A DNA stretch of 64,000 bases from Schistosoma haematobium (lineage: Eukaryota > Platyhelminthes > Trematoda > Strigeidida > Schistosomatidae). The notes beneath the pieces are model-generated. The model was not told the DNA's origin, made no database searches, and was given only the letters and a program-made list of their open reading frames with translations. This document shows positions 1 to 15,700 of the stretch, piece by piece. The stretch lies in contig NC_067198.1 in assembly GCF_000699445.3 (NCBI RefSeq), forward strand, positions 8,802,801 through 8,866,800, read 5' to 3'. How positions within the stretch are numbered: position 1 is the stretch's first letter; each line of letters opens with the position of its first letter. The position numbers and the translations under genes were made by a program.

Positions 1-460
1 AAATAATATCGATCAACATATTTGTTCGTATATAGGGTGAGATCAGATAGCTAGCTCACAGGTTCATTATTGACCACAAATCAAACTAACAGCGTATTCT
101 TACCTTGGTCATTAACACACACGACATTCACTATACCTGTCACATACTCCATATTCAACACTGATTCCTATCTATCTTCACAAGACTTTAATCAACAACA
201 AAAATCTCTCACAAAGATAGATGAGCAGTGACAAGTAATTTACATCGTTTCAACTCTTGTATCAACACAATTGATCAATTTCATCTATTACATAACTCAC
301 TTACCTTTACGTAAGACCACAAAATGCATTTTCAATAAGGCGAAAATTCCTATTGAAAATCAAGCCAAACGTTTAATAGAGAAGAAATATTGCAAATTCA
401 AATGTAAGGATTATAGTAAAGTAATTAAGTGTGATGGTCACAGCAGTCACTGTATCATGT

Positions 461-515
461 CAATAATAACACTAATAATTATAATAATATTAATAATAAT
501 CATAATAATTATAAT
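461..515. repeat. AT-rich trinucleotide block of the satellite unit
   Basis: Degenerate (AAT/ATA)n stretch, shown for unit 1. It is the most variable part of the unit. Units starting at 9559 and 10432 carry a different version containing CCGTAAG. Units from 18269 onward carry longer versions that account for their 898-916 bp length. Slippage is the likely cause. Confidence 0.85.
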
Positions 516-569
516 GAAATGTATTGGAATATATTGGTATAGAGAGTCAGTTATTCATTGAATCATTAG

Positions 570-745
570 CAATGTGATATTGTCTAGCCGTTTAATTGCT
601 GATGGAATTATGTGGATCGATTTGCAATGTGTCCACAAGCACAGATCACTTCACATGGCATGCATCATGGTGAGATGCAAAGTGCTGGTTTGACGTAGTC
701 GAAAGGAAACAGTGGGCCTAGATTTCCTCCAATATATCCAATACC
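570..745 (-). mobile_element. Eroded type C hammerhead retroposon inside each satellite unit
   Basis: Shown for unit 1; the same segment recurs in every unit. Read on the minus strand, the unit has CCACTGTTTCCTTTCGACTA, then GTGGACACATTGCAA, then GGCTAGACAA. This follows the order of the type C element at 36.8-37.3 kb (CCAGGGTTTCCTGTTGACTA, GTGGCCACATTGCAAC, GGACTAGACAAGC). Just upstream on the minus strand a GAAA followed by a GCC stands where the ribozyme has GAAA and its GUC cleavage triplet, but the CUGANGA box is lost, so no ribozyme activity is expected. The homology is my manual alignment. Confidence 0.6.
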
Positions 746-771
746 CATTTTATTAAAATAGTTCAACTGAT

Positions 772-791
772 CGAACTTGTAGACAAGTTCG
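772..791. other. Perfect 8-bp hairpin in the satellite unit
   Basis: CGAACTTG-TAGA-CAAGTTCG is a perfect 8-bp inverted repeat with a 4-base loop. It is shown for unit 1 and kept in the other units I read, including the diverged right-hand ones. It is not a hammerhead: no CUGANGA/GAAA pair flanks it on either strand. Function unknown. Confidence 0.8.
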
Positions 792-3700
792 TTTCATTTC
801 ACTCTTTCTTCATTTTAATAACATACTATAAATTATGCTATGTATATGTAATCAAAATGCCTCAAAATAAATAATATCGATCAACATATTTGTTCGTATA
901 TAGGGTGAGATCAGATAGCTAGCTCACAGGTTCATTATTGACCACAAATCAAACTAACAGCGTATTCTTACCTTGGTCATTAACACACACGACATTCACT
1001 ATACCTGTCACATACTCCATATTCAACACTGATTCCTATCTATCTTCACAAGACTTTAATCAACAACAAAAAATCTCTCACAAAGATAGATGAGCAGTGA
1101 CAAGTAATTTACATCGTTTCAACTCTTGTATCAACACAATTGATCAATTTCATCTATTACATAACTCACTTACCTTTTACGTAAGACCACAAAATGCATT
1201 TTCAATAAGGCGAAAATTCCTATTGAAAATCAAGCCAAACGTTTAATAGAGAAGAAATATTGCAAATTCAAATGTAAGGATTATAGTAAAGTAATTAAGT
1301 GTGATGGTCACAGCAGTCACTGTATCATGTCAATAATAACACTAATAATTATAATAATATTAATAATAATCATAATAATTATAATGAAATGTATTGGAAT
1401 ATATTGGTATAGAGAGTCAGTTATTCATTGAATCATTAGCAATGTGATATTGTCTAGCCGTTTAATTGCTGATGGAATTATGTGGATCGATTTGCAATGT
1501 GTCCACAAGCACAGATCACTTCACATGGCATGCATCATGGTGAGATGCAAAGTGCTGGTTTGACGTAGTCGAAAGGAAACAGTGGGCCTAGATTTCCTCC
1601 AATATATCCAATACCCATTTTATTAAAATAGTTCAACTGATCGAACTTGTAGACAAGTTCGTTTCATTTCACTCTTTCTTCATTTTAATAACATACTATA
1701 AATTATGCTATGTATATGTAATCAAAATGCCTCAAAATAAATAATATCGATCAACATATTTGTTCGTATATAGGGTGAGATCAGATAGCTAGCTCACAGG
1801 TTCATTATTGACCACAAATCAAACTAACAGCGTATTCTTACCTTGGTCATTAACACACACGACATTCACTATACCTGTCACATACTCCATATTCAACACT
1901 GATTCCTATCTATCTTCACAAGACTTTAATCAACAACAAAAATCTCTCACAAAGATAGATGAGCAGTGACAAGTAATTTACATCGTTTCAACTCTTGTAT
2001 CAACACAATTGATCAATTTCATCTATTACATAACTCACTTACCTTTTACGTAAGACCACAAAATGCATTTTCAATAAGGCGAAAATTCCTATTGAAAATC
2101 AAGCCAAACGTTTAATAGAGAAGAAATATTGCAAATTCAAATGTAAGGATTATAGTAAAGTAATTAAGTGTGATGGTCACAGCAGTCACTGTATCATGTC
2201 AATAATAACACTAATAATTATAATAATATTAATAATAATCATAATAATTATAATGAAATGTATTGGAATATATTGGTATAGAGAGTCAGTTATTCATTGA
2301 ATCATTAGCAATGTGATATTGTCTAGCCGTTTAATTGCTGATGGAATTATGTGGATCGATTTGCAATGTGTCCACAAGCACAGATCACTTCACATGGCAT
2401 GCATCATGGTGAGATGCAAAGTGCTGGTTTGACGTAGTCGAAAGGAAACAGTGGGCCTAGATTTCCTCCAATATATCCAATACCCATTTTATTAAAATAG
2501 TTCAACTGATCGAACTTGTAGACAAGTTCGTTTCATTTCACTCTTTCTTCATTTTAATAACATACTATAAATTATGCTATGTATATGTAATCAAAATGCC
2601 TCAAAATAAATAATATCGATCAACATATTTGTTCGTATATAGGGTGAGATCAGATAGCTAGCTCACAGGTTCATTATTGACCACAAATCAAACTAACAGC
2701 GTATTCTTACCTTGGTCATTAACACACACGACATTCACTATACCTGTCACATACTCCATATTCAACACTGATTCCTATCTATCTTCACAAGACTTTAATC
2801 AACAACAAAAAATCTCTCACAAAGATAGATGAGCAGTGACAAGTAATTTACATCGTTTCAACTCTTGTATCAACACAATTGATCAATTTCATCTATTACA
2901 TAACTCACTTACCTTTTACGTAAGACCACAAAATGCATTTTCAATAAGGCGAAAATTCCTATTGAAAATCAAGCCAAACGTTTAATAGAGAAGAAATATT
3001 GCAAATTCAAATGTAAGGATTATAGTAAAGTAATTAAGTGTGATGGTCACAGCAGTCACTGTATCATGTCAATAATAACACTAATAATTATAATAATATT
3101 AATAATAATCATAATAATTATAATGAAATGTATTGGAATATATTGGTATAGAGAGTCAGTTATTCATTGAATCATTAGCAATGTGATATTGTCTAGCCGT
3201 TTAATTGCTGATGGAATTATGTGGATCGATTTGCAATGTGTCCACAAGCACAGATCACTTCACATGGCATGCATCATGGTGAGATGCAAAGTGCTGGTTT
3301 GACGTAGTCGAAAGGAAACAGTGGGCCTAGATTTCCTCCAATATATCCAATACCCATTTTATTAAAATAGTTCAACTGATCGAACTTGTAGACAAGTTCG
3401 TTTCATTTCACTCTTTCTTCATTTTAATAACATACTATAAATTATGCTATGTATATGTAATCAAAATGCCTCAAAATAAATAATATCGATCAACATATTT
3501 GTTCGTATATAGGGTGAGATCAGATAGCTAGCTCACAGGTTCATTATTGACCACAAATCAAACTAACAGCGTATTCTTACCTTGGTCATTAACACACACG
3601 ACATTCACTATACCTGTCACATACTCCATATTCAACACTGATTCCTATCTATCTTCACAAGACTTTAATCAACAACAAAAATCTCTCACAAAGATAGATG

Positions 3701-6700
3701 AGCAGTGACAAGTAATTTACATCGTTTCAACTCTTGTATCAACACAATTGATCAATTTCATCTATTACATAACTCACTTACCTTTACGTAAGACCACAAA
3801 ATGCATTTTCAATAAGGCGAAAATTCCTATTGAAAATCAAGCCAAACGTTTAATAGAGAAGAAATATTGCAAATTCAAATGTAAGGATTATAGTAAAGTA
3901 ATTAAGTGTGATGGTCACAGCAGTCACTGTATCATGTCAATAATAACACTAATAATTATAATAATATTAATAATAATCATAATAATTATAATGAAATGTA
4001 TTGGAATATATTGGTATAGAGAGTCAGTTATTCATTGAATCATTAGCAATGTGATATTGTCTAGCCGTTTAATTGCTGATGGAATTATGTGGATCGATTT
4101 GCAATGTGTCCACAAGCACAGATCACTTCACATGGCATGCATCATGGTGAGATGCAAAGTGCTGGTTTGACGTAGTCGAAAGGAAACAGTGGGCCTAGAT
4201 TTCCTCCAATATATCCAATACCCATTTTATTAAAATAGTTCAACTGATCGAACTTGTAGACAAGTTCGTTTCATTTCACTCTTTCTTCATTTTAATAACA
4301 TACTATAAATTATGCTATGTATATGTAATCAAAATGCCTCAAAATAAATAATATCGATCAACATATTTGTTCGTATATAGGGTGAGATCAGATAGCTAGC
4401 TCACAGGTTCATTATTGACCACAAATCAAACTAACAGCGTATTCTTACCTTGGTCATTAACACACACGACATTCACTATACCTGTCACATACTCCATATT
4501 CAACACTGATTCCTATCTATCTTCACAAGACTTTAATCAACAACAAAAATCTCTCACAAAGATAGATGAGCAGTGACAAGTAATTTACATCGTTTCAACT
4601 CTTGTATCAACACAATTGATCAATTTCATCTATTACATAACTCACTTACCTTTTACGTAAGACCACAAAATGCATTTTCAATAAGGCGAAAATTCCTATT
4701 GAAAATCAAGCCAAACGTTTAATAGAGAAGAAATATTGCAAATTCAAATGTAAGGATTATAGTAAAGTAATTAAGTGTGATGGTCACAGCAGTCACTGTA
4801 TCATGTCAATAATAACACTAATAATTATAATAATATTAATAATAATCATAATAATTATAATGAAATGTATTGGAATATATTGGTATAGAGAGTCAGTTAT
4901 TCATTGAATCATTAGCAATGTGATATTGTCTAGCCGTTTAATTGCTGATGGAATTATGTGGATCGATTTGCAATGTGTCCACAAGCACAGATCACTTCAC
5001 ATGGCATGCATCATGGTGAGATGCAAAGTGCTGGTTTGACGTAGTCGAAAGGAAACAGTGGGCCTAGATTTCCTCCAATATATCCAATACCCATTTTATT
5101 AAAATAGTTCAACTGATCGAACTTGTAGACAAGTTCGTTTCATTTCACTCTTTCTTCATTTTAATAACATACTATAAATTATGCTATGTATATGTAATCA
5201 AAATGCCTCAAAATAAATAATATCGATCAACATATTTGTTCGTATATAGGGTGAGATCAGATAGCTAGCTCACAGGTTCATTATTGACCACAAATCAAAC
5301 TAACAGCGTATTCTTACCTTGGTCATTAACACACACGACATTCACTATACCTGTCACATACTCCATATTCAACACTGATTCCTATCTATCTTCACAAGAC
5401 TTTAATCAACAACAAAAATCTCTCACAAAGATAGATGAGCAGTGACAAGTAATTTACATCGTTTCAACTCTTGTATCAACACAATTGATCAATTTCATCT
5501 ATTACATAACTCACTTACCTTTTACGTAAGACCACAAAATGCATTTTCAATAAGGCGAAAATTCCTATTGAAAATCAAGCCAAACGTTTAATAGAGAAGA
5601 AATATTGCAAATTCAAATGTAAGGATTATAGTAAAGTAATTAAGTGTGATGGTCACAGCAGTCACTGTATCATGTCAATAATAACACTAATAATTATAAT
5701 AATATTAATAATAATCATAATAATTATAATGAAATGTATTGGAATATATTGGTATAGAGAGTCAGTTATTCATTGAATCATTAGCAATGTGATATTGTCT
5801 AGCCGTTTAATTGCTGATGGAATTATGTGGATCGATTTGCAATGTGTCCACAAGCACAGATCACTTCACATGGCATGCATCATGGTGAGATGCAAAGTGC
5901 TGGTTTGACGTAGTCGAAAGGAAACAGTGGGCCTAGATTTCCTCCAATATATCCAATACCCATTTTATTAAAATAGTTCAACTGATCGAACTTGTAGACA
6001 AGTTCGTTTCATTTCACTCTTTCTTCATTTTAATAACATACTATAAATTATGCTATGTATATGTAATCAAAATGCCTCAAAATAAATAATATCGATCAAC
6101 ATATTTGTTCGTATATAGGGTGAGATCAGATAGCTAGCTCACAGGTTCATTATTGACCACAAATCAAACTAACAGCGTATTCTTACCTTGGTCATTAACA
6201 CACACGACATTCACTATACCTGTCACATACTCCATATTCAACACTGATTCCTATCTATCTTCACAAGACTTTAATCAACAACAAAAATCTCTCACAAAGA
6301 TAGATGAGCAGTGACAAGTAATTTACATCGTTTCAACTCTTGTATCAACACAATTGATCAATTTCATCTATTACATAACTCACTTACCTTTTACGTAAGA
6401 CCACAAAATGCATTTTCAATAAGGCGAAAATTCCTATTGAAAATCAAGCCAAACGTTTAATAGAGAAGAAATATTGCAAATTCAAATGTAAGGATTATAG
6501 TAAAGTAATTAAGTGTGATGGTCACAGCAGTCACTGTATCATGTCAATAATAACACTAATAATTATAATAATATTAATAATAATCATAATAATTATAATG
6601 AAATGTATTGGAATATATTGGTATAGAGAGTCAGTTATTCATTGAATCATTAGCAATGTGATATTGTCTAGCCGTTTAATTGCTGATGGAATTATGTGGA

Positions 6701-9700
6701 TCGATTTGCAATGTGTCCACAAGCACAGATCACTTCACATGGCATGCATCATGGTGAGATGCAAAGTGCTGGTTTGACGTAGTCGAAAGGAAACAGTGGG
6801 CCTAGATTTCCTCCAATATATCCAATACCCATTTTATTAAAATAGTTCAACTGATCGAACTTGTAGACAAGTTCGTTTCATTTCACTCTTTCTTCATTTT
6901 AATAACATACTATAAATTATGCTATGTATATGTAATCAAAATGCCTCAAAATAAATAATATCGATCAACATATTTGTTCGTATATAGGGTGAGATCAGAT
7001 AGCTAGCTCACAGGTTCATTATTGACCACAAATCAAACTAACAGCGTATTCTTACCTTGGTCATTAACACACACGACATTCACTATACCTGTCACATACT
7101 CCATATTCAACACTGATTCCTATCTATCTTCACAAGACTTTAATCAACAACAAAAATCTCTCACAAAGATAGATGAGCAGTGACAAGTAATTTACATCGT
7201 TTCAACTCTTGTATCAACACAATTGATCAATTTCATCTATTACATAACTCACTTACCTTTACGTAAGACCACAAAATGCATTTTCAATAAGGCGAAAATT
7301 CCTATTGAAAATCAAGCCAAACGTTTAATAGAGAAGAAATATTGCAAATTCAAATGTAAGGATTATAGTAAAGTAATTAAGTGTGATGGTCACAGCAGTC
7401 ACTGTATCATGTCAATAATAACACTAATAATTATAATAATATTAATAATAATCATAATAATTATAATGAAATGTATTGGAATATATTGGTATAGAGAGTC
7501 AGTTATTCATTGAATCATTAGCAATGTGATATTGTCTAGCCGTTTAATTGCTGATGGAATTATGTGGATCGATTTGCAATGTGTCCACAAGCACAGATCA
7601 CTTCACATGGCATGCATCATGGTGAGATGCAAAGTGCTGGTTTGACGTAGTCGAAAGGAAACAGTGGGCCTAGATTTCCTCCAATATATCCAATACCCAT
7701 TTTATTAAAATAGTTCAACTGATCGAACTTGTAGACAAGTTCGTTTCATTTCACTCTTTCTTCATTTTAATAACATACTATAAATTATGCTATGTATATG
7801 TAATCAAAATGCCTCAAAATAAATAATATCGATCAACATATTTGTTCGTATATAGGGTGAGATCAGATAGCTAGCTCACAGGTTCATTATTGACCACAAA
7901 TCAAACTAACAGCGTATTCTTACCTTGGTCATTAACACACACGACATTCACTATACCTGTCACATACTCCATATTCAACACTGATTCCTATCTATCTTCA
8001 CAAGACTTTAATCAACAACAAAAAATCTCTCACAAAGATAGATGAGCAGTGACAAGTAATTTACATCGTTTCAACTCTTGTATCAACACAATTGATCAAT
8101 TTCATCTATTACATAACTCACTTACCTTTTACGTAAGACCACAAAATGCATTTTCAATAAGGCGAAAATTCCTATTGAAAATCAAGCCAAACGTTTAATA
8201 GAGAAGAAATATTGCAAATTCAAATGTAAGGATTATAGTAAAGTAATTAAGTGTGATGGTCACAGCAGTCACTGTATCATGTCAATAATAACACTAATAA
8301 TTATAATAATATTAATAATAATCATAATAATTATAATGAAATGTATTGGAATATATTGGTATAGAGAGTCAGTTATTCATTGAATCATTAGCAATGTGAT
8401 ATTGTCTAGCCGTTTAATTGCTGATGGAATTATGTGGATCGATTTGCAATGTGTCCACAAGCACAGATCACTTCACATGGCATGCATCATGGTGAGATGC
8501 AAAGTGCTGGTTTGACGTAGTCGAAAGGAAACAGTGGGCCTAGATTTCCTCCAATATATCCAATACCCATTTTATTAAAATAGTTCAACTGATCGAACTT
8601 GTAGACAAGTTCGTTTCATTTCACTCTTTCTTCATTTTAATAACATACTATAAATTATGCTATGTATATGTAATCAAAATGCCTCAAAATAAATAATATC
8701 GATCAACATATTTGTTCGTATATAGGGTGAGATCAGATAGCTAGCTCACAGGTTCATTATTGACCACAAATCAAACTAACAGCGTATTCTTACCTTGGTC
8801 ATTAACACACACGACATTCACTATACCTGTCACATACTCCATATTCAACACTGATTCCTATCTATCTTCACAAGACTTTAATCAACAACAAAAATCTCTC
8901 ACAAAGATAGATGAGCAGTGACAAGTAATTTACATCGTTTCAACTCTTGTATCAACACAATTGATCAATTTCATCTATTACATAACTCACTTACCTTTAC
9001 GTAAGACCACAAAATGCATTTTCAATAAGGCGAAAATTCCTATTGAAAATCAAGCCAAACGTTTAATAGAGAAGAAATATTGCAAATTCAAATGTAAGGA
9101 TTATAGTAAAGTAATTAAGTGTGATGGTCACAGCAGTCACTGTATCATGTCAATAATAACACTAATAATTATAATAATATTAATAATAATCATAATAATT
9201 ATAATGAAATGTATTGGAATATATTGGTATAGAGAGTCAGTTATTCATTGAAGCATTAGCAATGTGATATTGTCTAGCCGTTTAATTGCTGATGGAATTA
9301 TGTGGATCGATTTGCAATGTGTCCACAAGCACAGATCACTTCACATGGCATGCATCATGGTGAGATGCAAAGTGCTGGTTTGACGTAGTCGAAAGGAAAC
9401 AGTGGGCCTAGATTTCCTCCAATATATCCAATACCCATTTTATTAAAATAGTTCAACTGATCGAACTTGTAGACAAGTTCGTTTCATTTCACTCTTTCTT
9501 CATTTTAATAACATACTATAAATTATGCTATGTATATGTAATCAAAATGCCTCAAAATAAATAATATCGATCAACATATTTGTTCGTATATAGGGTGAGA
9601 TCAGATAGCTAGCTCACAGGTTCATTATTGACCACAAATCAAACTAACAGCGTATTCTTACCTTGGTCATTAACACACACGACATTCACTATACCTGTCA

Positions 9701-12700
9701 CATACTCCATATTCAACACTGATTCCTATCTATCTTCACAAGACTTTAATCAACAACAAAAATCTCTCACAAAGATAGATGAGCAGTGACAAGTAATTTA
9801 CATCGTTTCAACTCTTGTATCAACACAATTGATCAATTTCATCTATTACATAACTCACTTACCTTTACGTAAGACCACAAAATGCATTTTCAATAAGGCG
9901 AAAATTCCTATTGAAAATCAAGCCAAACGTTTAATAGAGAAGAAATATTGCAAATTCAAATGTAAGGATTATAGTAAAGTAATTAAGTGTGATGGTCACA
10001 GCAGTCACTGTATCATGTCAATAATAACGCCAATAATAATAATAATAACCGTAAGAATAATAATAAAAAAATAATAATGAAATGAATTGCAATATATTGG
10101 TATAGAGAGTCAGTTATTCATTGAAGCATTAGCAATGTGATATTGTCTAGCCGTTTAATTGCTGATGGAATTATGTGGATCGATTTGCAATGTGTCCACA
10201 AGCACAGATCACTTCACATGGCATGCATCATGGTGAGATGCAAAGTGCTGGTTTGACGTAGTCGAAAGGAAACAGTGGGCCTAGATTTCCTCCAATATAT
10301 CCAATACCCATTTTATTAAAATAGTTCAACTGATCGAACTTGTAGACAAGTTCGTTTCATTTCACTCTTTCTTCATTTTAATAACATACTATAAATTATG
10401 CTATGTATATGTAATCAAAATGCCTCAAAATAAATAATATCGATCAACATATTTGTTCGTATATAGGGTGAGATCAGATAGCTAGCTCACAGGTTCATTA
10501 TTGACCACAAATCAAACTAACAGCGTATTCTTACCTTGGTCATTAACACACACGACATTCACTATACCTGTCACATACTCCATATTCAACACTGATTCCT
10601 ATCTATCTTCACAAGACTTTAATCAACAACAAAAATCTCTCACAAAGATAGATGAGCAGTGACAAGTAATTTACATCGTTTCAACTCTTGTATCAACACA
10701 ATTGATCAATTTCATCTATTACATAACTCACTTACCTTTTACGTAAGACCACAAAATGCATTTTCAATAAGGCGAAAATTCCTATTGAAAATCAAGCCAA
10801 ACGTTTAATAGAGAAGAAATATTGCAAATTCAAATGTAAGGATTATAGTAAAGTAATTAAGTGTGATGGTCACAACAGTCACTGTATCATGTCAATAATA
10901 ACGCCAATAATAATAATAATAACCGTAAGAATAATAATAAAAAAATAATAATGAAATGTATTGCAATATATTGGTATAGAGAGTCAGTTATTCATTGAAG
11001 CATTAGCAATGTGATATTGTCTAGCCGTTTAATTGCTGATGGAATTATGTGGATCGATTTGCAATGTGTCCACAAGCACAGATCACTTCACATGGCATGC
11101 ATCATGGTGAGATGCAAAGTGCTGGTTTGACGTAGTCGAAAGGAAACAGTGGGCCTAGATTTCCTCCAATATATCCAATACCCATTTTATTAAAATAGTT
11201 CAACTGATCGAACTTGTAGACAAGTTCGTTTCATTTCACTCTTTCTTCATTTTAATAACATACTATAAATTATGCTATGTATATGTAATCAAAATGCCTC
11301 AAAATAAATAATATCGATCAACATATTTGTTCGTATATAGGGTGAGATCAGATAGCTAGCTCACAGGTTCATTATTGACCACAAATCAAACTAACAGCGT
11401 ATTCTTACCTTGGTCATTAACACACACGACATTCACTATACCTGTCACATACTCCATATTCAACACTGATTCCTATCTATCTTCACAAGACTTTAATCAA
11501 CAACAAAAAATCTCTCACAAAGATAGATGAGCAGTGACAAGTAATTTACATCGTTTCAACTCTTGTATCAACACAATTGATCAATTTCATCTATTACATA
11601 ACTCACTTACCTTTTACGTAAGACCACAAAATGCATTTTCAATAAGGCGAAAATTCCTATTGAAAATCAAGCCAAACGTTTAATAGAGAAGAAATATTGC
11701 AAATTCAAATGTAAGGATTATAGTAAAGTAATTAAGTGTGATGGTCACAGCAGTCACTGTATCATGTCAATAATAACACTAATAATTATAATAATATTAA
11801 TAATAATCATAATAATTATAATGAAATGTATTGGAATATATTGGTATAGAGAGTCAGTTATTCATTGAATCATTAGCAATGTGATATTGTCTAGCCGTTT
11901 AATTGCTGATGGAATTATGTGGATCGATTTGCAATGTGTCCACAAGCACAGATCACTTCACATGGCATGCATCATGGTGAGATGCAAAGTGCTGGTTTGA
12001 CGTAGTCGAAAGGAAACAGTGGGCCTAGATTTCCTCCAATATATCCAATACCCATTTTATTAAAATAGTTCAACTGATCGAACTTGTAGACAAGTTCGTT
12101 TCATTTCACTCTTTCTTCATTTTAATAACATACTATAAATTATGCTATGTATATGTAATCAAAATGCCTCAAAATAAATAATATCGATCAACATATTTGT
12201 TCGTATATAGGGTGAGATCAGATAGCTAGCTCACAGGTTCATTATTGACCACAAATCAAACTAACAGCGTATTCTTACCTTGGTCATTAACACACACGAC
12301 ATTCACTATACCTGTCACATACTCCATATTCAACACTGATTCCTATCTATCTTCACAAGACTTTAATCAACAACAAAAATCTCTCACAAAGATAGATGAG
12401 CAGTGACAAGTAATTTACATCGTTTCAACTCTTGTATCAACACAATTGATCAATTTCATCTATTACATAACTCACTTACCTTTTACGTAAGACCACAAAA
12501 TGCATTTTCAATAAGGCGAAAATTCCTATTGAAAATCAAGCCAAACGTTTAATAGAGAAGAAATATTGCAAATTCAAATGTAAGGATTATAGTAAAGTAA
12601 TTAAGGGTGATGGTCACAACAGTCACTGTATCATGTCAATAATAACACTAATAATTATAATAATATTAATAATAATAATAATAATTATAATGAAATGTAT

Positions 12701-15700
12701 TGGAATATATTGGTATAGAGAGTCAGTTATTCATTGAATCATTAGCAATGTGATATTGTCTAGCCGTTTAATTGCTGATGGAATTATGTGGATCGATTTG
12801 CAATGTGTCCACAAGCACAGATCACTTCACATGGCATGCATCATGGTGAGATGCAAAGTGCTGGTTTGACGTAGTCGAAAGGAAACAGTGGGCCTAGATT
12901 TCCTCCAATATATCCAATACCCATTTTATTAAAATAGTTCAACTGATCGAACTTGTAGACAAGTTCGTTTCATTTCACTCTTTCTTCATTTTAATAACAT
13001 ACTATAAATTATGCTATGTATATGTAATCAAAATGCCTCAAAATAAATAATATCGATCAACATATTTGTTCGTATATAGGGTGAGATCAGATAGCTAGCT
13101 CACAGGTTCATTATTGACCACAAATCAAACTAACAGCGTATTCTTACCTTGGTCATTAACACACACGACATTCACTATACCTGTCACATACTCCATATTC
13201 AACACTGATTCCTATCTATCTTCACAAGACTTTAATCAACAACAAAAATCTCTCACAAAGATAGATGAGCAGTGACAAGTAATTTACATCGTTTCAACTC
13301 TTGTATCAACACAATTGATCAATTTCATCTATTACATAACTCACTTACCTTTTACGTAAGACCACAAAATGCATTTTCAATAAGGCGAAAATTCCTATTG
13401 AAAATCAAGCCAAACGTTTAATAGAGAAGAAATATTGCAAATTCAAATGTAAGGATTATAGTAAAGTAATTAAGGGTGATGGTCACAGCAGTCACTGTAT
13501 CATGTCAATAATAACATTAATAATTATAATAATATTAATAATAATCATAATAATTATAATGAAATGTATTGGAATATATTGGTATAGAGAGTCAGTTATT
13601 CATTGAATCATTAGCAATGTGATATTGTCTAGCCGTTTAATTGCTGATGGAATTATGTGGATCGATTTGCAATGTGTCCACAAGCACAGATCACTTCACA
13701 TGGCATGCATCATGGTGAGATGCAAAGTGCTGGTTTGACGTAGTCGAAAGGAAACAGTGGGCCTAGATTTCCTCCAATATATCCAATACCCATTTTATTA
13801 AAATAGTTCAACTGATCGAACTTGTAGACAAGTTCGTTTCATTTCACTCTTTCTTCATTTTAATAACATACTATAAATTATGCTATGTATATGTAATCAA
13901 AATGCCTCAAAATAAATAATATCGATCAACATATTTGTTCGTATATAGGGTGAGATCAGATAGCTAGCTCACAGGTTCATTATTGACCACAAATCAAACT
14001 AACAGCGTATTCTTACCTTGGTCATTAACACACACGACATTCACTATACCTGTCACATACTCCATATTCAACACTGATTCCTATCTATCTTCACAAGACT
14101 TTAATCAACAACAAAAAATCTCTCACAAAGATAGATGAGCAGTGACAAGTAATTTACATCGTTTCAACTCTTGTATCAACACAATTGATCAATTTCATCT
14201 ATTACATAACTCACTTACCTTTTACGTAAGACCACAAAATGCATTTTCAATAAGGCGAAAATTCCTATTGAAAAATCAAGCCAAACGTTTAATAGAGAGG
14301 AAATATTGCAAATTCAAATGTAAGGATTATAGTAAAGTAATTAAGGGTGATGGTCACAGCAGTCACTGTATCATGTCAATAATAACACTAATAATAATAA
14401 TAATATTAATAATAATTATAATAATTATAATGAAATGTATTGGAATATATTGGTATAGAGAGTCAGTTATTCATTGGATCATTAGCAATGTGATATTGTC
14501 TAGCCGTTTAATTGCTGATGGAATTATGTGGATCGATTTGCAATGTGTCCACAAGCACAGATCACTTCACATGGCATGCATCATGGTGAGATGCAAAGTG
14601 CTGGTTTGACGTAGTCGAAAGGAAACAGTGGGCCTAGATTTCCTCCAATATATCCAATACCCATTTTATTAAAATAGTTCAACTGATCGAACTTGTAGAC
14701 AAGTTCGTTTCATTTCACTCTTTCTTCATTTTAATAACATACTATAAATTATGCTATGTATATGTAATCAAAATGCCTCAAAATAAATAATATCGATCAA
14801 CATATTTGTTCGTATATAGGGTGAGATCAGATAGCTAGCTCACAGGTTCATTATTGACCACAAATCAAACTAACAGCGTATTCTTACCTTGGTCATTAAC
14901 ACACACGACATTCACTATACCTGTCACATACTCCATATTCAACACTGATTCCTATCTATCTTCACAAGACTTTAATCAACAACAAAAATCTCTCACAAAG
15001 ATAGATGAGCAGTGACAAGTAATTTACATCGTTTCAACTCTTGTATCAACACAATTGATCAATTTCATCTATTACATAACTCACTTACCTTTTACGTAAG
15101 ACCACAAAATGCATTTTCAATAAGGCGAAAATTCCTATTGAAAAATCAAGCCAAACGTTTAATAGAGAAGAAATATTGCAAATTCAAATGTAAGGATTAT
15201 AGTAAAGTAATTAAGTGTGATGGTCACAGCAGTCACTGTATCATGTCAATAATAACACTAATAATTATAATAATATTAATAATAATCATAATAATTATAA
15301 TGAAATGTATTGGAATATATTGGTATAGAGAGTCAGTTATTCATTGAATCATTAGCAATGTGATATTGTCTAGCCGTTTAATTGCTGATGGAATTATGTG
15401 GATCGATTTGCAATGTGTCCACAAGCACAGATCACTTCACATGGCATGCATCATGGTGAGATGCAAAGTGCTGGTTTGACGTAGTCGAAAGGAAACAGTG
15501 GGCCTAGATTTCCTCCAATATATCCAATACCCATTTTATTAAAATAGTTCAACTGATCGAACTTGTAGACAAGTTCGTTTCATTTCACTCTTTCTTCATT
15601 TTAATAACATACTATAAATTATGCTATGTATATGTAATCAAAATGCCTCAAAATAAATAATATCGATCAACATATTTGTTCGTATATAGGGTGAGATCAG

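Noticed and set aside
271..561. 96-codon open frame in satellite units (also at 3748, 7223, 8961 and 9829; longer forms at 14142-21510)
   Set aside because: It is present only when homopolymer indels happen to leave it open, is missing from most units, and runs into the low-complexity AT block. It is not a conserved protein.
772..791. Ribozyme stem II in the satellite hairpin (CTGAT and TTTC flank it on plus)
   Set aside because: The flanking bases do not give CUGANGA before and GAAA after the hairpin on either strand.
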